Below, in pieces: positions 6,569 through 12,423 of a stretch of DNA of 24,384 nucleotides (its first letter is position 1; every line of letters begins with the position of its first letter). Made by a program: the position numbers and the translations under genes. Origin of the DNA: CAZGLK01 sp964526375 (GTDB lineage Bacteria > Patescibacteriota > Minisyncoccia > JACQLN01); NCBI GenBank assembly GCA_964526375.1, contig CAZGLK010000008.1, positions 1-24,384 on the forward strand. Reading direction: 5' to 3'. The notes below the pieces were generated by a model. The model worked only from the letters and a program-made list of their open reading frames with translations. It ran no database searches and had not been told where the DNA came from.

Positions 6569-7243
6569 CGTACCATAACAAAAGAAAGCACAAGCAAGCC
6601 GCCGCCCGATTATTTGCTAAACAAATATATTAAGCAAAACGGGTTAAAAGGCCGACTTGCTTGGGTTATAGGGGCAAATTCTGTTAGAAACGTGGGTTTC
6701 TGGCAGGATAAGGAAAGCCGGGAAACACCTTTCCTTGCCCGTTGGGTATGCATATAATCTCGTTCACCGAGAGGGAGATGAGGCAATATATCGCATTAGA
6801 CGCGACCTCGCCTCTCTTCCGGTGAACGAGAACGCAAGTTCATAGTTCAGTTTAAATTCTCGGGATAAGGGTTCGCGACTTTTAACCCGAGAGCTGAATA
6901 GCGGCCAGCCATACTGCGATAGGGTGAGCCTTCCCCTGAAAAACGCACTTGTCGCAGTGGGATGTTTTTTGCCAAAGGAAGGATAGGCAGCATCCAGGAC
7001 TTGAGGAAAACTGATGAGCGCGCGAGCCCGTCTTCTGATAAGCCGATCCCAATATGGGACGGTGGATAAGAAGATGCCCTGGGAGATAAAACCGGTGGTC
7101 AGCAAGTACTCAGGTTCCAGCCGCTACGGGTTTTTGTTCTTTCAGAGGAGAGTATAAATTTAGGAAAGCTCTTGGCTATAAGCTAATCTTTCCTCCTTTT
7201 CCGAGTTCGTCATCTTCTCAAATTAAAGAAAGGAGGTGAAAAA
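6569..7243 (+). ncRNA. Long structured leader or large non-coding RNA
   Basis: About 675 nt with no credible gene. Stems visible in order: CAAGCAAG (6591-6598) / CTTGCTTG (6656-6663) enclosing GCCCG/CGGGT and TTTGCT/AGCAAA; AGAAAC-GTGG-GTTTCT (6686-6701); AAGGAAAG / CTTTCCTT (about 6710-6735); a long hairpin 6758-6831 whose arms pair over about 25 positions with small interruptions (CTCGTTCACCG with CGGTGAACGAG at the base); CTCGGG / CCCGAG (6860-6890); TCCCA-ATA-TGGGA near 7050; and GGAAAG / CTTTCC (7163-7193). No known large RNA family was recognised. Whether it is a separate RNA or simply the 5' UTR of the operon cannot be decided from sequence. Confidence 0.55.
7192..7236 (+). promoter_or_regulatory. 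SD-sequestering hairpin before the 32-aa gene
   Basis: CCTCCTTT (7192-7199) is the exact complement of the SD region AAAGGAGG (7229-7236), so an 8-bp stem with a 29-nt loop can hide the ribosome-binding site. The upstream stem GGAAAG (7163-7168) / CTTTCC (7188-7193) shares two bases with the anti-SD strand, so the two stems compete. This is a riboswitch-like arrangement; any ligand is unknown. Confidence 0.5.
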
Positions 7244-7342
7244 ATGGTTTCATGGTGGTGGTATTTAGGGGCAACTATCCTGTCCTTCGGGACCGTGATA
7301 GCTCTCATCCCGGTTATCCGGGACTTCCTGCAAAGGAAGTAA
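7244..7342 (+). CDS. Small single-pass membrane protein, 32 aa
   Basis: ATG follows a near-perfect SD (AAAGGAGGTG, 7229-7238). The product is 32 aa: MVSWWWYLG, a hydrophobic helix about residues 7-25 (YLGATILSFGTVIALIP), then a basic tail, RDFLQRK. The positive-inside rule suggests an outside N-terminus and a cytoplasmic tail. It is the first gene after the long leader of the island promoter, and the stop is followed at once by repeat R2. Function unknown; small proteins of this shape include membrane-protein regulators and type I toxins, but nothing here selects one. Confidence 0.7.
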   Translation: MVSWWWYLGATILSFGTVIALIPVIRDFLQRK

Positions 7343-7511
7343 GAGTGCCCAGCCAAACTCCCCGTACTCCGGTTGGAGGGGGTTGCCTGAAAATCCACAG
7401 GCGCAAAAGCATGGGTGAAAGTTTTTGTCCCCGTTTGAACTTTATCAAATGGAGAGCCGTGCGGAAGCAGGGCCGTCGGAGCCATCCGTTAAATGGTACG
7501 CACTTTGGGCA
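7343..7511. repeat. R2 repeat, copy 1 (169 bp, non-coding)
   Basis: Identical to 9840-10008 except for one base (C7362 versus T9859). It starts directly after a stop codon and ends at GGGCA, where R1-type hairpins begin. Stems can be drawn (GCCTG-AAAATCCA-CAGGC; GTGCG / CGCAC near the right end). ORFs on either strand differ between the two contexts and lack an SD, so a structured RNA is more likely than a protein. Confidence 0.75.
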
Positions 7512-7590
7512 ATCAAAAAACCGATTGCCTCTGTATTTCAGATTACAAGCCAAACGGGTTTGCGGTTTGAATGGCGGAGAAGTTCTTTGT
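7508..7590 (+). ncRNA. R1 structured RNA module, copy a
   Basis: Hairpin 1: GGCAATC (7508-7514) / GATTGCC (7523-7529). Hairpin 2: TTTCAGA (7536-7542) pairs, with wobbles, with the TTTGAA segment near 7566, enclosing AAGCC / GGGTTT. It then ends in AGTTCTTT (7581-7588). Other copies are at 10463-10545 and 10972-11052, with truncated copies at 11619 and 12251. It lies between R2 and the 91-aa gene. Confidence 0.6.
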
Positions 7591-7724
7591 TAATTTCTGA
7601 TGTTTGGCAGAAGCGGTTTGATTGGAAGTTGATTTCTGGTTAAACCGCTTCTCGCCGAGCTGACCTGCCGAGGATTGCAGGCGTGACCTTTGAATAGGCA
7701 CGAAAAAAGAAAGGAGGCGTAGAG
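7591..7724 (+). promoter_or_regulatory. 3' part of the leader before the 91-aa gene
   Basis: The strong stem AGAAGCGGTTT / AAACCGCTTCT (about 7609-7652) and CCTGC / GCAGG lead to a strong SD, GAAAGGAGGCG (about 7709-7720). CCTTT (7687-7691) can pair with AAAGG of the SD. Confidence 0.45.
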
Positions 7725-8000
7725 ATGAGAATCACGGACAACCCGTTTCAAAAATGGTCGTACGGCGACTCCAAGACATGGAGGAATTGTCTTGAGGTGT
7801 CGGCCTGCGCCATGGCGGCGGAGAAACTCAACATCCCCCACGGGATTGTAAATGCAGCCTCCCATGCTTGGTATCTGGACGTGGAAGTTGAAGATCTTGA
7901 AGACAAGGCGTTATATCAGGTGAGAATCCTGGTGGAAGCCCAAAAGATCAAGGCGGCTACGGTTCAGGAACAGGCAGAAGAGCTGTATTTACTATCCTAG
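7725..8000 (+). CDS. Island protein of unknown function, 91 aa
   Basis: ATG preceded by GAAAGGAGGCG. The 91-aa product is acidic and soluble-looking, with no membrane segment or signal peptide. It begins MRITDNPFQKWSYGD, carries two Cys (in NCLEVSACAMAAEKL), a central NAASHAWYLDVEVEDLED and an Ala/Glu-rich C-terminal helix. No family is recognised. The SD and the codon-like composition support a real gene. It sits behind the R2-R1 leader and before another stem-loop-rich spacer. Confidence 0.7.
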   Translation: MRITDNPFQKWSYGDSKTWRNCLEVSACAMAAEKLNIPHGIVNAASHAWYLDVEVEDLEDKALYQVRILVEAQKIKAATVQEQAEELYLLS

Positions 8001-8285
8001 GAGGACTAGAGTTTCCCAAAGCCCGGTGTGCAACCACCGTGACCAAGGACTGTGCGCGAAAAAACAAGGCGAGCTTGATAAGGCACAGTGAGCTTGGAGA
8101 ACCGGCATCACCCGCCGTCTTCTGTAAAACTTGCACCCTCTGCGAGTTAAAGAAGAAAAGGGGCAACTGCGAAGGCGAAAAATTTCCTTCGCTTCCTTCC
8201 AGAGTTCGTTTCCTGATTTTGTGAAGTGGACTCTGTGAGGAAGTTTAGATCTTTAACTTTTGATTTTTTTGAAAGGAGGCCAGAA
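8001..8285 (+). promoter_or_regulatory. Structured spacer with a possible pseudoknot before the MYG1-like gene
   Basis: 285 nt without a credible ORF. The hairpin GCGAAGG / CCTTCGC (8169-8192) is followed by a possible H-type pseudoknot: AGAGTTC (8201-8207) with GGACTCT (8228-8234), while TTCCT in its loop (8210-8214) pairs with AGGAA (8238-8242). A strong SD, GAAAGGAGG (8270-8278), precedes the ATG. Confidence 0.5.
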
Positions 8286-9290
8286 ATGGCTTTTTCACGA
8301 GTTTTAGTTGGTCCGAAGGTGGACCTGGACGTGATCACAACCGCCTATCTTTTTGGCGTGAGCCGGGAAGACAAGGTGGAGGTGATTCGCTCCGGCCATG
8401 CTGATGAGGCTGACCTCGTCGATTTCTCGGTGCTCTGCATTGAGGTTGGCGGGGAAGGCCGGGCATCGGCGTTTTGCTTTGATCATCACGCCATTGGCGG
8501 TCCGCAGGAGGCGGCTTGCAGGCAGGCGTATGGTTTTATTGAGACCCTCTCCTTCTCTGTCCCCGGGAAGAAGTATTCGCTTTCCCCGTCTCCGGTAGAT
8601 TGGGACTTTGCCGGAATGGTCGTGGCTTACACCGAGGTGCTGGATACTCGCGGCGGCGAGGCCCTGCGCCAGGAAGCGGATCGAATGGGCATTCCTAAAG
8701 ACGAGATGTTTCCGACTCTGTCGGATATCATCTCTGGGATGCTTTTGACGGTTCGTGACCCGGTGCAGCAACTCTACGCCGGCGTGGAGATTCTGCGGCG
8801 GCTGGAGACGGCCGGGTGGGATGAGGTTCATCATTCGCGGTTTGGCGAGTATCTGGATACCAAACCGTTGGAGGAGGATTTTATTCCGCTTTTCGGCCCC
8901 ATTCGGCTGGACGAATTCGCTCCGTATGTTGAGGCCAAGAAGGAGAATCAGCGTCTTCTGGCCGAGACCTTGGAGTGCGCGGTGTGGAGTGAGACCGCCT
9001 CGGGCCTCAAGCTGGCCTGGCTAGAATCCAACTTTTTCGGCGCGCCTGGAGCATTGTATGCCCACGGCGCCGAGGTGGTTGTGGTTTTCAACCCGGCTTT
9101 TGGCCAGCCGCCAGTGCCGAAGTTTACAGTTGCCGGAAACAACATTGTTGTTTTGCAGGCGCTGGAGAAGCTGAACGCGCTGGAAAGTGCCTGGGGCGGG
9201 CCGGCCACAGGCACGATTATCGGATCACCGCGCGAGGGATCGGTTTTGACTCTGGAGCGGGTGGTCGAGATCGTGCGGCAGACCCTGTAG
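8286..9290 (+). CDS. DHH/MYG1-like putative metal-dependent phosphoesterase, 334 aa
   Basis: Start at ATG 8286, placed 7 nt after GAAAGGAGG; a GTG 60 nt upstream lies inside the leader and is rejected. The N-terminal part has a DHH-like motif order: VDLDVITTAYLFG (residues about 12-24), a VEVIRSGHADE strand, CIEVGGEG (about 51), the signature FDHHAIGG (about 65), and VDWDFAGMVVAYTE further on. The spacing resembles MYG1-type nucleases (R...D.GG...DHH). One usual acidic position is Glu (IEVGG) instead of Asp. The C-terminus (GGPATGTIIGSPREGS) has a glycine-rich patch as in DHHA1-type ends. Members of this superfamily hydrolyse phosphodiesters in nucleotides or RNA; the substrate here is unknown. 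The gene appears more GC-rich at third codon positions than the core genes. It is the only large gene of the island. Confidence 0.55.
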   Translation: MAFSRVLVGPKVDLDVITTAYLFGVSREDKVEVIRSGHADEADLVDFSVLCIEVGGEGRASAFCFDHHAIGGPQEAACRQAYGFIETLSFSVPGKKYSLSPSPVDWDFAGMVVAYTEVLDTRGGEALRQEADRMGIPKDEMFPTLSDIISGMLLTVRDPVQQLYAGVEILRRLETAGWDEVHHSRFGEYLDTKPLEEDFIPLFGPIRLDEFAPYVEAKKENQRLLAETLECAVWSETASGLKLAWLESNFFGAPGALYAHGAEVVVVFNPAFGQPPVPKFTVAGNNIVVLQALEKLNALESAWGGPATGTIIGSPREGSVLTLERVVEIVRQTL

Positions 9291-9616
9291 TAAGACGAGA
9301 GTTTCTTAAAAGACCTTCTCGGTGTCGCTGGCGCACCGAAGCCGACGAGTTAATTCTCGTGAGGGTCTGCCTAGGGGTGATCGCCCTACTAGGTTGAACA
9401 GGCAGGGCTTCTCCGGAAACATGCGTGGGGGCTCACAGGCCATCGGGAGCGATAGTTACGACTATCAAACCGGAACGAATGGCCAGTCAGCAAAAAAACA
9501 GCGCAGGAATGAACAATTCCTGCCCTTACATGAGTCCATCAAAGATGTAGAAAATTTGATGGATTCATGAGAGGTTGTGATCTTTTGAAAATTATTAATT
9601 GAAAGGAGATGAAAGG
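9291..9616 (+). promoter_or_regulatory. Stem-loop-rich spacer before the 71-aa gene
   Basis: 326 nt without a supported ORF. Stems: CGGTG / CACCG (about 9320-9337); the GCCT...AGGC region 9368-9405 with inner AGGG / CCCT; CAGGAAT-GAACA-ATTCCTG (about 9504-9522); and a 15-bp stem CATGAGTCCATCAAA / TTTGATGGATTCATG (9529-9568, one G-T pair). GATCTTTTG and a GAAAGGAG SD follow. Confidence 0.5.
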
Positions 9617-9832
9617 ATGACAGCGGAAGAGGTTTTGTTGGAGCTGATGATGGAGGGCAGGGTCGTGCTTCCAGAAGGGACCGTTGTGGAACTTACGCTC
9701 GACATAGAGCGGAAAGTGGACCCAGAGGATCACGACTGGAACTATCTTGATCCACACTCCGAAGCGCCCTGGTCTGGCATGGATCAGGGTCGAGTGAAAA
9801 TCACTCCGGCGATGAAGATAGTTCGGCCCTAG
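9617..9832 (+). CDS. Island protein of unknown function, 71 aa
   Basis: ATG at 9617 lies 8 nt after AGGAG in GAAAGGAGATGAAAGG. The 71-aa product is very acidic: MTAEEVLLELMMEGRVVLPEG, a central KVDPEDHDWNYLDPHSE, ending VKITPAMKIVRP. No membrane helix is seen and no family recognised. The upstream TTG in frame (9599) overlaps the SD and is unlikely. R2 copy 2 begins 7 nt after its stop. Confidence 0.65.
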   Translation: MTAEEVLLELMMEGRVVLPEGTVVELTLDIERKVDPEDHDWNYLDPHSEAPWSGMDQGRVKITPAMKIVRP

Positions 9833-9839
9833 AGCTGTG

Positions 9840-10008
9840 GAGTGCCCAGCCAAACTCCTCGTACTCCGGTTGGAGGGGGTTGCCTGAAAATCCACAGGCG
9901 CAAAAGCATGGGTGAAAGTTTTTGTCCCCGTTTGAACTTTATCAAATGGAGAGCCGTGCGGAAGCAGGGCCGTCGGAGCCATCCGTTAAATGGTACGCAC
10001 TTTGGGCA
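9840..10008. repeat. R2 repeat, copy 2 (169 bp, non-coding)
   Basis: 168 of 169 bases match 7343-7511. As in copy 1 it lies directly behind a stop codon and runs into a two-hairpin module. Here the following hairpins have a different sequence from R1. Confidence 0.75.
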
Positions 10009-10148
10009 GGGGTTACAAACAAAAACTCCTGCCCGCCAATTCTTTCAGGCGAACCAAGACGGTTGGCACGAGAGAATTGGCGAAGGCAAAACAATTTCGC
10101 CAAATAGTTCTTTGTAAAGTTAAAAATCAATAAACAGAAAGGGAAGAA
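10003..10148 (+). ncRNA. R1-like structured module with divergent sequence, leader of the 77-aa gene
   Basis: It occupies the place of R1 behind R2. Hairpin 1: GGGCAGG / CCTGCCC (10004-10034). Hairpin 2: GCCAATTCT (10036-10044) / AGAATTGGC (about 10074-10082) enclosing AACC / GGTT. Then GGCGAA / TTCGCC, and AGTTCTTTG (10107-10115), the motif that ends every R1 copy. The architecture is kept while the sequence has changed. Confidence 0.5.
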
Positions 10149-10382
10149 ATGGATCAGAACGAATTAATCATGGAACTTCTCGAAGCATCAATGGCACTGG
10201 GACTTCTGAAGGTCAAGGAAGAATCAGTGCTGGGGGTGAGATCAATATCGTACGATTACCCGCCGTACGGCATTAAGGGGAGTTTCTGTGTTTGCGCGGG
10301 TATGGACTGGAAGAAGGAACTGGCGTTCAAGATTGGGCTTGAACTCCGTTTACGGAACCTCTTCCTCTTTCCATGCTCCTAG
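10149..10382 (+). CDS. Island protein of unknown function, 77 aa
   Basis: ATG follows a modest SD (AAAGGGAAG). The product is 77 aa: an N-terminal helix (MDQNELIMELLEASMALGLL), a central SISYDYPPYGIKGSFCVCAGMDWKKELAFKIG with a CVC pair, and a short hydrophobic end. No family is recognised. The DYPPYG-to-GLEL stretch suggests a small alpha/beta fold, which is inference only. Gene status rests on the SD, the ORF and its position in the series of leader-plus-gene units. Confidence 0.6.
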   Translation: MDQNELIMELLEASMALGLLKVKEESVLGVRSISYDYPPYGIKGSFCVCAGMDWKKELAFKIGLELRLRNLFLFPCS

Positions 10383-10571
10383 CGCGGAGCCACGAATAGC
10401 CGCGCGAAAATAAATGAAGTGGATAAGGTGACGGATATAAAACTGGAAGAAACCGTCACGATGGCAATCAAAAAACCGATTGCCTCAGTATTTCAGATTA
10501 CAAACCAGATTGGTTTGCGGTCTGAAAGGCAGGAGAGTTCTTTTTAAATCAACAATAAAAAAGGAGAATAA
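10383..10571 (+). promoter_or_regulatory. Leader of the 100-aa gene, containing R1 copy b (10463-10545)
   Basis: R1 copy b: GGCAATC / GATTGCC, then TTTCAGA / TCTGAAA enclosing AAACCA-GAT-TGGTTT, then AGTTCTTT (10536-10543). Against copy c the inner stem has changed from AAGCCA/TGGTTT (G-U) to AAACCA/TGGTTT (A-U), so pairing is kept. TTCTTT can pair with AAAGGA of the SD that follows. Upstream, CGTGACGG-type sequences (GGTGACGG / CCGTCAC, about 10427-10458) form another stem. Confidence 0.55.
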
Positions 10572-10874
10572 ATGGTCAAAAAATTCCGAGCGATCGAAAA
10601 CAAAATTAGATCGCTCCGCAATGATCGTGCCACATCAACAGTAGCAGCAAGTTGCTTGAGCTGCGACATCGGTCCCAATTGGCTGATCGCGATTCAAGAA
10701 ATTTTCACAAGCGAAGGGCTTGATTCCTTCCTTGTGATCGCTGCTCTAGGAGCTACCGAGGATGGTCGTCGTCACGCAATTCAGGTAGGAACCGACGGTA
10801 AGCTGGTTGTAACGAATCAGTATTGCCTTCCGGTGGAAACCTTCCTGGATGCGGTGGCAGAAATCCTGGACTAG
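10572..10874 (+). CDS. Island protein of unknown function, 100 aa
   Basis: ATG preceded by AAAAAAGGAGAATAA. The 100-aa soluble product has a basic start, MVKKFRAIENKIRSLRND, two Cys in SCLSCDIG, an internal hydrophobic strand (SFLVIAALGATEDG) followed by HAIQVGTDGKLVV, and a helical end (PVETFLDAVAEILD). No family is recognised. It is the last forward gene before the toxin-antitoxin cassettes, and R1 copy c follows about 100 nt after its stop. Confidence 0.7.
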   Translation: MVKKFRAIENKIRSLRNDRATSTVAASCLSCDIGPNWLIAIQEIFTSEGLDSFLVIAALGATEDGRRHAIQVGTDGKLVVTNQYCLPVETFLDAVAEILD

Positions 10875-10971
10875 GTCCGGCACAACTCGGAGCCGCTAAG
10901 GACGGCTTGGCAACAGAAGATGTCCTCTCCCATCCCAAAAGGAGACAGCACCATCCTTTCAACGATTTTCG

Positions 10972-11052
10972 GGCAATCAAAAAACCGATTGCCTCTGTAT
11001 TTCAGATTACAAGCCAAACTGGTTTGCGGTCTGAAAGGCGGAAAGTTCTTTT
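10972..11052 (+). ncRNA. R1 structured RNA module, copy c
   Basis: GGCAATC (10972-10978) / GATTGCC (10987-10993), TTTCAGA / TCTGAAA, inner AAGCCA-AAC-TGGTTT, then AGTTCTTTT (11044-11052). No SD-led gene follows; the duplicated toxin-antitoxin unit starts inside this module, at 10987. Confidence 0.6.
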
Positions 11053-11065
11053 AAGAGTGTTAAGG

Positions 11066-11344
11066 TTAATGTGTGGTAATGTAGTGATAAATCCAGTTGT
11101 GGTGGCCGCAGGTAATAAAAAATACCGAGCGAGCATCTCGGAAACGGAAAAGAATACGATAGGCTTGATCAACGCGAAAACTCCAATATTCTTTCCCCCT
11201 CGGCTTCAATTTTTCAGTTTGGAGGGACGGATGGAAGAGGTTTGTGCGGAATAGGATCTCTTTGCGTTCCGCTTTCTTCTGAACAGCAAGAGGCAGTTCT
11301 TGGTAGCGCTTTTTAAATTCAGGAGTATAGAAAATTTCAGTCAT
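11066..11344 (-). CDS. RelE/ParE-superfamily toxin, copy 1
   Basis: 92 aa. Type II toxins of this superfamily are small mRNA interferases (RelE branch) or gyrase poisons (ParE branch). Typical features are an N-terminal YTPEFKKRYQELPLAVQKKAERK helical hairpin, then KLKPRGKEYWSFRVDQAYRILFRF, and a C-terminal strand, VFFITCGHHNWIY. The WSFRVDQAYRILF strand pair and the histidines favour the RelE branch. The start codon overlaps the antitoxin stop (ATGA, 11341-11344), so translation is coupled. The second copy at 11698-11976 encodes the same protein. Confidence 0.8.
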   Translation of the reverse strand: MTEIFYTPEFKKRYQELPLAVQKKAERKEILFRTNLFHPSLQTEKLKPRGKEYWSFRVDQAYRILFRFRDARSVFFITCGHHNWIYHYITTH

Positions 11345-11544
11345 GGACGCCGAAAGTCCTTTAGACTGTGGAGCCGTCGTGCCTTGCCCTGAACAATTTC
11401 TTGTTCAGCGTGGTCAACGCTATCTATAAATTCTTTACGAAGAAGGCCAAGGTCTGCCGCCAGACGTTCAAAACGATTCGCGTCAAGCTCAATTGTAATC
11501 CGGCGCTTTGCGGCTGGTTTGGCAGTAATGGTCAGCGAGTTCAT
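11341..11544 (-). CDS. Cognate antitoxin, copy 1
   Basis: 67 aa from ATG 11544 (MNSLTITAKPAAKRR). A 24-bp longer frame starts inside the promoter. The product has a basic N-terminal strand with ITIELDANRFERLAADLG, a helix, and a basic C-terminal tail (VQGKARRLHSLKDFRRP) likely to wrap the toxin. The antitoxin role is inferred from gene order, the 4-bp overlap and size; no standard antitoxin DNA-binding fold is certain, although TITAKPAAKRRITIELD could form an RHH-like or AbrB-like strand. The promoter has its -10 8 nt before the start, so the mRNA is leaderless. Confidence 0.72.
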   Translation of the reverse strand: MNSLTITAKPAAKRRITIELDANRFERLAADLGLLRKEFIDSVDHAEQEIVQGKARRLHSLKDFRRP

Positions 11545-11552
11545 ATAAAAAC

Positions 11553-11581
11553 ATCCTATCAGAGCCATGCTTACATAGCAA
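11553..11581 (-). promoter_or_regulatory. Toxin-antitoxin promoter, copy 1
   Basis: On the minus strand TTGCTA (11581-11576), a 17-nt spacer and TAGGAT (11558-11553) with an upstream TG. The start codon follows after 8 nt. The pair GCTT / AAGC around the -35 could be part of an operator. The same promoter recurs at 12185-12213. Confidence 0.6.
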
Positions 11582-11697
11582 GCTTTTACAGGTGATCATT
11601 TAGAGTCGGTGGTTTGATGATTGCCTCTGTATTTCAGATTACAAGCCAAACTGGTTTGCGGTCTGAAAGGCGGAAAGTTCTTTTAAGAGTGTTAAGG

Positions 11698-11976
11698 TTA
11701 ATGTGTGGTAATGTAGTGATAAATCCAGTTGTGGTGGCCGCAGGTAATAAAAAATACCGAGCGAGCATCTCGGAAACGGAAAAGAATACGATAGGCTTGA
11801 TCAACGCGAAAACTCCAATATTCTTTCCCCCTCGGCTTCAATTTTTCAGTTTGGAGGGACGGATGGAAGAGGTTTGTGCGGAATAGGATCTCTTTGCGTT
11901 CCGCTTTCTTCTGAACAGCAAGAGGCAGTTCTTGGTAGCGCTTTTTAAATTCAGGAGTATAGAAAATTTCAGTCAT
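11698..11976 (-). CDS. RelE/ParE-superfamily toxin, copy 2 (identical)
   Basis: The same 92-aa protein as 11066-11344, shifted by 632 bp, with the same ATGA overlap to its antitoxin. With two identical operons in tandem, loss of one copy by recombination should be easy. Confidence 0.8.
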   Translation of the reverse strand: MTEIFYTPEFKKRYQELPLAVQKKAERKEILFRTNLFHPSLQTEKLKPRGKEYWSFRVDQAYRILFRFRDARSVFFITCGHHNWIYHYITTH

Positions 11977-12176
11977 GGACGCCGAAAGTCCTTTAGACTG
12001 TGGAGCCGTCGTGCCTTGCCCTGAACAATTTCTTGTTCAGCGTGGTCAACGCTATCTATAAATTCTTTACGAAGAAGGCCAAGGTCTGCCGCCAGACGTT
12101 CAAAACGATTCGCGTCAAGCTCAATTGTAATCCGGCGCTTTGCGGCTGGTTTGGCAGTAATGGTCAGCGAGTTCAT
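11973..12176 (-). CDS. Cognate antitoxin, copy 2 (identical)
   Basis: The same 67-aa protein as 11341-11544, with its own identical leaderless promoter at 12185-12213. It is followed by the toxin through the ATGA overlap. Confidence 0.72.
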   Translation of the reverse strand: MNSLTITAKPAAKRRITIELDANRFERLAADLGLLRKEFIDSVDHAEQEIVQGKARRLHSLKDFRRP

Positions 12177-12371
12177 ATAAAAACATCCTATCAGAGCCAT
12201 GCTTACATAGCAAGCTTTTACAGGTGATCATTTAGAGTCGGTGGTTTGATGATTGCCTCTGTATTTCAGACCGGAATCATTAAAATTTTGATGTTAACAA
12301 TCTCGAGACGATCGTATGAGGTTTGTTAATAATGCGGATTGCGGTTCGGAAGAAGAAAATCTTGAGTTTTA

Positions 12372-12399
12372 ACTGAAACGGCAATGTTTCGGTTTTTTG
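12372..12399 (+). terminator. Terminator at the right end of the island
   Basis: ACTGAAAC / GTTTCGGT (8 bp with one T-G pair) with loop GGCAAT, followed by TTTTTTG and more T-runs. It also directly precedes the Nudix promoter. Confidence 0.65.
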
Positions 12400-12405
12400 T
12401 TTTTT

Positions 12406-12417
12406 TGTTATAGAATA
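12406..12417 (+). promoter_or_regulatory. Nudix gene promoter, leaderless
   Basis: TG (12406-12407) plus TATAGAAT (12409-12416) form an extended -10. Seven nt then lead to ATG 12424. Confidence 0.5.
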
Positions 12418-12423
12418 GAAACC

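Larger units (their letters stand above)
10987..12270. repeat. Perfect tandem duplication of a 632-bp toxin-antitoxin cassette
   Basis: Unit 1 is 10987-11618 and unit 2 is 11619-12250, apparently identical throughout. The 20-bp sequence GATTGCCTCTGTATTTCAGA stands at 10987, 11619 and 12251, so both units are flanked and joined by the same direct repeat. Outside, the left flank is the R1 5' hairpin arm and the right flank is unrelated sequence (CCGGAATC). Each unit holds the 3' two-thirds of R1 plus one toxin-antitoxin operon on the minus strand. Confidence 0.95.

Noticed and set aside
6446..6757. 103-aa ORF on the plus strand
   Set aside because: It spans the terminator, the island promoter and paired stems, with no SD.
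7010..7060. Hammerhead ribozyme core (CTGATGAG near 7011)
   Set aside because: The matching GAAA and cleavage-site stems are absent.
7210..7485. Minus-strand ORFs through R2 (also near 9539-9982)
   Set aside because: They share only the repeat part, diverge outside it, have no SD or suitable promoter, and oppose the operon.
7343..7511. R2 as a group II intron or retron RNA
   Set aside because: GAGAGCCGTGCGG recalls a domain V strand, but the complementary strand, the GTGYG boundary and a reverse transcriptase are all missing.
7343..12270. Integron gene-cassette array with attC sites
   Set aside because: Small genes with imperfect palindromes between them look similar, but no consistent RYYYAAC/GTTRRRY core sites and no integrase are visible.
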